This document shows positions 57,739 to 64,000 of a stretch of DNA of 64,000 bases, in pieces (within the stretch, counting starts at the first letter, position 1; each line of letters opens with the position of its first letter). A program made the position numbers and the translations under genes. Origin of the DNA: Phoebastria nigripes (Eukaryota; Chordata; Aves; Procellariiformes; Diomedeidae); NCBI GenBank assembly GCA_035582835.1, contig JAYKAV010003266.1, positions 1,550,159 to 1,614,158 on the forward strand, given 5' to 3'. Below the pieces are notes generated by a model. It worked only from the letters and a program-made list of their open reading frames with translations, searched no databases and had not been told where the DNA came from.

Positions 57739-60700
57739 AAAATGTCAAATCTATTTCTTCTTTCAATTCTGTGATTGCAAAGCCCATTTCATTATTTTGA
57801 GGCCCAGCTTGTGCTTTATGTAGCATGAGGGTTGGCAGCACTGCTTCTACGGTGGCTTGGAAATGGTCCTGCAAAGAAGTCCTATTGGTTTCTAAATGTG
57901 CTAATATCTGACATATGCAAAGAGCATGAGNGGAGGCTTTCATACTGCCTCGGTAGCTGAGGAAAATATTAATGTGACAGGAATAGAAGATGGAGCTTAA
58001 GGCACAATACTTGTATTTGAGGCAGGTGAGAAACGGGGAATGACTAAGTGACAACTGTGTTTACTGCTGCTTGGGTGTGTGTTATATATGTGGTCTCCAT
58101 AGGGCTGAATTATTGTGATTTATAAGAAATTCATGGAACTACATTTAGTTTTTTGTAATGTATGTCTACACATACACAAAAATCAACAGAAGATTTCATT
58201 ATTGCCATGACACGTTCCTTCCAACTTGTTCACTCCTATGATTATTGCAATTTGTTTCTCCTGAAATTTCTGTAAGGCATGACAAGACACCAAAGTTATG
58301 GTGAGTTACACAAAGGACTCCTTTGCATATTAAAGACTTTGTATTGTCACTTGACTAAATTTGGGAAAACATTTACTACTGTGAGTGTCATTAGAGAGAG
58401 ATGAGTTCCAGTGCTCATTACTGGAGTGCTGTGACAAATAGGTGGAGGAAGGACTATAAAGTGGCAGTGTGCTTTTTTTTTTCCCCAAGCCTTGTTGAGG
58501 CTCATTTTACTTCTCTCCATCTCTAGCAGTCTCAATCCCTTGATAATAAATGCAGCTCGCATATGAACAACCCCCTGGACTGATTTCTTTCCACTGGAAG
58601 AAGTGATTTAAAAGAAGANGAAAAAAGACATTGAATGTGTTCATTATTGATAATCTTAAAGATTTACTGTGGGCTTTCAGAAAAGCTGCTGCCTTTAAGC
58701 AAACTGCTTTTACCTCCTTTTTGTTTGCTTAGTTGGCTTTTGTGGGTTTTGTGTCTTTTTGTTCAGTAGCTCATGTAGGTAGAAGCTTGAATATTATTTT
58801 TTTCTGAGGGGAAATTTGCCAGCCCCTGCTAGCAGTGGGAAAGCTCAGTGGGAAGTGCACAAGAATGTATTTTGCCAGTAGAGCAGTGCGTGGAGTACAT
58901 CTGACCTGGCTTTAGGTGCCTGTGGCCACTCAAGGCAGCTGGCTCTGTCCGTGCTGGGGAGCATCGCGGTGTTACCAGCACAGCAGCTGAGTGCCCTGGT
59001 CTTTGAGAAGGCTCCTACCATCAGGCTTCTTTAAAGCATTCTGAATTAGACGTTAATTGTAAATATTTAAAAAAACAACAACAAAAAGCCTTGGCAAAAT
59101 AATGGAGAAATCTGCTCAGCAACTGAAACTGTTTCCAGTCTGGTCCTTCTGAGCCCACGTAGTAATGCCTGATCTCCATTCTTGCTTGCATTCCCCTGCA
59201 CTGTTTCAGAGCACCTGTCTTGGGCTTAGGGTTAAAATGTTCTTCGCATGGTACATAATTGCGTTAGAGTGCAAGAAGCCAAGAGGAAATGGAAGAGGAA
59301 GGGGGAGTTTAATTCGGATGAATCCCCAACTGCTCCTTTGTGCTAGCTCAAGGAAAGATGTCGACAAGGTAATTATCACAGCGTTTTGTGTTTTGTTGCT
59401 TCCAGCTTTCTCCTTGAGGGAACAGAAACAGTTGGTGCAGTGCAAGAGATGGGATGGCAGATGGGAGTCAGGTGCATACTGACTAAGCCAAAACATAGGA
59501 AACCAGGAGAATGGGAATCCATACTAAAAAGCCCAAGAACAGTGAATTTCTCCATTGGGTTCTGACCTTTCTCAGTGCACATCAAAAGGGCAGAGGCAGT
59601 CACCCTGTGCTCAGAGTCATTAGATGTTAGGGATGTTTAAAGTACAAGATATCAAGCCAGGAGGTACAGACCAGATGTGCTCATTCACCTCGTTGCCCTT
59701 CAGTCTCCAGAAGTTCCAGAATCTCTAATTAAAGCCAAAAATAGGTTCAGGCAGGAGCAGATGGCATTAGGAGTCAGGAGGTGTGAATGAGCTGCCATGG
59801 GGATATGAACTTTTCACCCACGTAACCTGTTGATGGGCCCTGTGAGAGCATTGTGCTGTCCTGAAACTGCCGTCGTTTTAAGAAGGTCACTGCCAGCGCC
59901 AGACAAGGAGGTGGTAGCAAGATTATCATGGGGAGAGCGGGTGGCTCGCAAGCTTCCGCTCGGTTCTGTGCAAAGCATGTTCGTTATTTCAGAGTAGTTC
60001 TGTTTCCTATATGGATGACTGTCAGGAAGCAGAGAGCACTGACCCAAAGGTCCATGAAACTGAGAGAAGTAGCAGGTGCTCAATACCTTGAAAAATCAGG
60101 ACTTCTAGTAGAAGCTTGTTCACCTTCTCTCCCTATGTCTGAAGATTAGCACCCCTGAATTTGAGAATATTTGTAAACAAACACAAACTCTCTGGAATTT
60201 AAATCCCAAAACAAAAGGGGAGGGTCCAAACTGTTGTGTGCAGTGGGGAAGGAACAAAGACAACCTGGTAATATCTTAGCTAAGATGGGTTGTACAGATG
60301 GATGCTATAAAAGCAGAGCAGGGAAAATTTTACGCTGATGTTAAAGTAAGGAAATAACTTCGCTATCTGCTTGTTTGGGGACTCTGGGCATGTCATCTTT
60401 TCCCTGTTTACACTCTCCTTTTGCAGAGTGTGCTTTCCTCAGTAATACAGTGCAAGATCTTGGGAGGAAAGTGCCACGTAATAGCTTTTCGGCACAGAAG
60501 GCATAATTGGCTGGTTGAACTCAAGGGCATTTAGAGGCCTGATGGCTAAAAAGGGTTTGCAGTGTTCAAAGTAAAAAAAGCTGGATAATGTTTACCACAA
60601 TACTAATAGGAAATATAGAGAATTTTGTGTATTTTCTGGTCAGATTCAGTACAGCGTATCTTTGTAACTAAGTCCCTCTGGTTTAGGGTTTTCCTGCATA

Positions 60701-61804
60701 CCTAAGTGGAAACTTACCGGGCAGATGTAAATTTGGTGACATGTTGAAGCAAAAGCAGAACTGAATGAACTTTGGTTTTTTTGTAAGTAGCTAGAATGAG
60801 CCAGGTAACTTGTGCAGAAATTGGTCTATTGTGTGCTCTCATTTGCTGTTTCCTAGAGTGCCTCTGACTGCCACATCGCGGTATTTGCTTCTGAAGCAAG
60901 AGATATTTCCCAAAGGTCTCTGAGCATGTGTAGCTGTATTTCATCCCCATAGTTAATTCAACAAGGAATACTGGAACACAGTATCAGAAACCATTTTCTC
61001 TGTTCAGAAAGCAAAACCGTATGCTCAAACCCTGTCATCAGTTCAGAGGCATTTAATAACCTCATACTTCACCAATCAGAATAATTAAACAGGCTCATTA
61101 TTTTAAATATTCATTGCGTCCAGATTCCATGTTTGGCTTTCTTGGTCAATTTGGTTCTTGCTAATCTGGGGGAAGGAAAGATGTTCTCTAGTGCTTAATT
61201 TGCATTAAAAACACTATAATTTGTAAGTAAATTGGAAAGCTTTTAAGTGAAGAGGGAACATCAGTGACTTGACAGTCAAAGCTCTCCTTTGTTTTTCAAG
61301 CATAATGTTCCAGAAAGATGCTCTTCCTTTCTTGGAATTACATGGCAGTAAGAATGAAGCCTTGTAATTGTTCATTAATCCATGGTTATTAGGGGATTGG
61401 TGGAAGAAAGCACCAGAAAAGAAAAACAAACCCAAAGCGGGGTAGTATCTTGCCTGTGATACCTTTACTAGAAAATTGATTTTAAATTTTTTAAGTTATT
61501 TAAGGGGGGTAAATTATTGTCAGAAGAGCAGTCGCTGGTCTGAGTGGTGGAGGCTGGGGAGATGGAAGAACGGTGCTGCCCCTCTGCAGAGTGCAGTAAG
61601 ACCTCTCCCTGCCTGCTCCTGATCTGAGCCAGTCCGGCTGTTCAGCCTTGTTTCTTGGATCTGATTTTTTTCCTTTCCACTACTCCCAGTTGTGCAAGAC
61701 TTCCTCTTACTGGTGAGCTGATAAGAGTGGCCCACAAGGAGTAATAACTGAAACTTGGCCAAAAGAAATAAAAAGATATAAAGACATGTCACCGTGGCTA
61801 AATA

Positions 61805-61826
61805 GTGGTGGTGGTGGTGGTGGTGG
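61805..61826. repeat. GTG/GGT trinucleotide microsatellite
   Basis: 22 bases, about seven uninterrupted GTG units. Confidence 0.9.
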
Positions 61827-64000
61827 AGTTTCTCCTATTTTCTTACTTGACCAACCTAACACAAAGAAAATACCTTAATTGGTTTGATTTAAAAAAATAC
61901 CCAAACAGACAGGCTCTACTTTTCTTCCTTTTTTGGTATATCTGATTGCATGGATATTTCTTGGAAAAAATCTTTCTCTGTTGTATTAAAGATGTTGCTT
62001 TCTTTGTTGCTTCCACCTCTTTATTTAGGAGGAGGAGGGGAGAGGAGTGAGAAATGCAGCAGAGAAGCTTATTTCAATGCAAATCTATTGTTGATAATTG
62101 CAGTTTTAAAATCTTCTCAACCTTCAGCTGAACAATGATAAAAGAATAATGGCTGTGAATTATTAGCTGTTCCACTTACCTTCAAAATAGTTCTTACACT
62201 GTTGTGATACTTGAATGTATTTATTTTTGTACATCTCTTTGTTTTTTAATATGCGTGCGGTTCCTGTGGTCTTCATTTTCTTTAGGACCTCTGATAATTC
62301 TGCATCCATATTTTTGTTATGGAGATTATTTAATTTTAAATAAATTAAAAATCTCTACTTTCTTCCATGCTTCCAAAGTAATCAGATCCATTTTTTCATT
62401 ATTCTGTTTCTAGGCCAGGATAATGCAACAAATATTAGTATAAAAATGAAGCAATCTAGGGAAGTTGAATGGGCTAGTTTTGTACTACTATGAACCTTTT
62501 CTGTAGGTATTTGCAGAGGTGGGCTCAATTTTGAGCTGTTAAGCTGCTTGCTGTCATTGAAGTCCAAATTTCTGCCAGCTGTTACACAATGAGTGCAAAG
62601 GGAGTACAGAAAGCAACTGGAGTGGGGTACAGCATTTTACACCCATTATGTATTTCTTCTGCATATAAATGACCCTCCAGGTTATGGGGTGTAGGAAATC
62701 CAACCCAAGGGGTTCTCACCTTATGTATGTGGATGTCCGACTGTCTGTATCAACGCACAGAGCAGAGGGTACTTGCTCATTTTTATTCAATTTTCTGATT
62801 CCGTGATTATTTTTTTTAAACATTTAGAGATTTAATGGCAGCCATGAAAATTTCTCAGAAGGAAAGGGAGAGAGGATTTGAATAGCAGTAAATAATAATA
62901 GAAAGAGCTAAGGCTCCTAAATACATATTCTTAAAACCACAAAGCTACAGGCTTTGCTTTTTTCCAGGCTTAGCGTTAAATACCTTTCCCTCCAAATAAT
63001 GGAGCCTTGCTTGCAGCAAGCAGGCGTTATAACTGATGATTGCATTTATCTGCTGTGGCAAAAGAATGGCAAATCGAGATGGATATATTTCCACCTGTCT
63101 GAACTGACAATTTATCACCCCAATTCCTAATGGATCAAGCATTTGCTAAAAGAGGGTAATTGTTTGGATGTGAAACTCGGCTTTCTGATGCAAGGAATTT
63201 ATGATGTGTCAGGTTGTGGACATAAAGTATAACATCATATTATGCTAATTCTTGTCATGCTTATGCATGTCATATGACAGTGTAAGACAGTGACTATCTA
63301 ATGTGTAAAAGTAGCAAGTGTCTCTGAAATGGGGAATGCCCACTACTAATTCAGAGGGTGAGAGTCGTACAGAGATGCATTCTTGGAAGTAGAACCACCA
63401 TATTAAGAGAACTAATTAACTGAGGTGGAGTACTGGGTTATTCTGCCTCCATGCCCAGAGCTAGCTCTTGGTATGGAAGACTCTAAGCCATGGAGCTCTT
63501 GCACAGAAAATTCAGTGCTGTCTGGTTTATGTGTGGGGGGGGAAAAAAAAAAAGGCATTGTGGGTTTTCTTCTGGAAGTACGTGAACAATATGAGAAGGT
63601 GGTAGCGTTTTCCTTAGCAGGAGGCATTTGTGAGAGGAACACCAAAGTTCCCAGTGGCTTGATGAGAATGACATTAAGGACAGAACTAATAACAAGCAGA
63701 TGAAGGGAGCTCTGCCTTGGTAAAATGGCTTTCACTGCTTGCCAAGGTAGCAAAGAGATGTCTGATCTCCATCAAGAAGGTGGGACCAGACTGCTAATGT
63801 GTAAGTGGGAAGATAAATTATCAATATAAGGGACAGGATCATCTTGTGAAACCCTGTAGTTCAGTGTGTTCTCCTCACTAAGCCTTTTAATCAGCCATCT
63901 GGATGGGGCGGACTGGGTTTGAAGAGTAAGAAAAGCCTGGCTCATCAGGGAGGGTATTACACCCATAAAATTCATGCACCTTTGATTGGAAGCTGCTGCT

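Larger units (their letters stand above)
57261..64000. other. Non-coding stretch after the CpG island, presumed first intron
   Basis: AT-rich sequence with a long A run at 57706-57737 and a GGT microsatellite at 61805-61826. No exon of recognisable protein similarity was found on either strand. If the candidate exon at 57148 is real, this is the beginning of its first intron. Confidence 0.4.

Overview
The window is vertebrate nuclear DNA. It holds interrupted genes with GT-AG introns, long gene-poor stretches, two or three CpG-rich islands, simple repeats and no bacterial-style packed reading frames. Short introns, few recognisable interspersed repeats and GC-rich exons suggest a bird, but that is inference. 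I assembled two genes exon by exon. They form a tail-to-tail (convergent) pair, LAMB3 on the + strand and CAMK1G on the - strand, as I recall these neighbours being arranged in mammals.

Bases 1-5001 are non-coding as far as I can tell. They should be 5' intron or upstream sequence of LAMB3. Bases 5002-20031 carry 20 coding exons of laminin subunit beta-3, joined in frame to 1,099 residues and a stop. The roughly 60 N-terminal residues (signal peptide and start of the LN domain, normally two coding exons) were not found. The LAMB3 product is an extracellular basement-membrane protein with a short arm (LN domain and LE repeats), a coiled coil, a beta-knob, a second coiled coil and a C-terminal cysteine. 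It partners the alpha-3 and gamma-2 chains in laminin-332.

Bases 20032 to about 22330 hold the LAMB3 3'UTR and a short intergenic gap. Bases 22473-32177 on the - strand carry 11 coding exons of CAMK1G (CaM kinase I gamma), 478 residues from ATG to stop. The set includes a short, easily missed terminal exon that supplies the C-terminal CaaX motif (CLIM). A clear 3' splice site lies 26 bases before the ATG, so a non-coding first exon must lie upstream. The best candidate has its donor at 36818, in a GC-rich patch. A second CpG-rich island at 41.1-41.5 kb, with a perfect 26-bp tandem duplication, is the alternative promoter.

Bases 41.6-56.8 kb are gene-poor, AT-rich DNA with homopolymer tracts. 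A strong CpG island at about 56.9-57.3 kb contains a plausible first coding exon (ATG 57148, donor after 57198) of an unidentified + strand gene running out of the window. No viral, toxin, CRISPR or RNA gene was recognised. About 38 isolated single N bases are scattered through the window, two of them inside LAMB3 exons, and neither breaks the frame.
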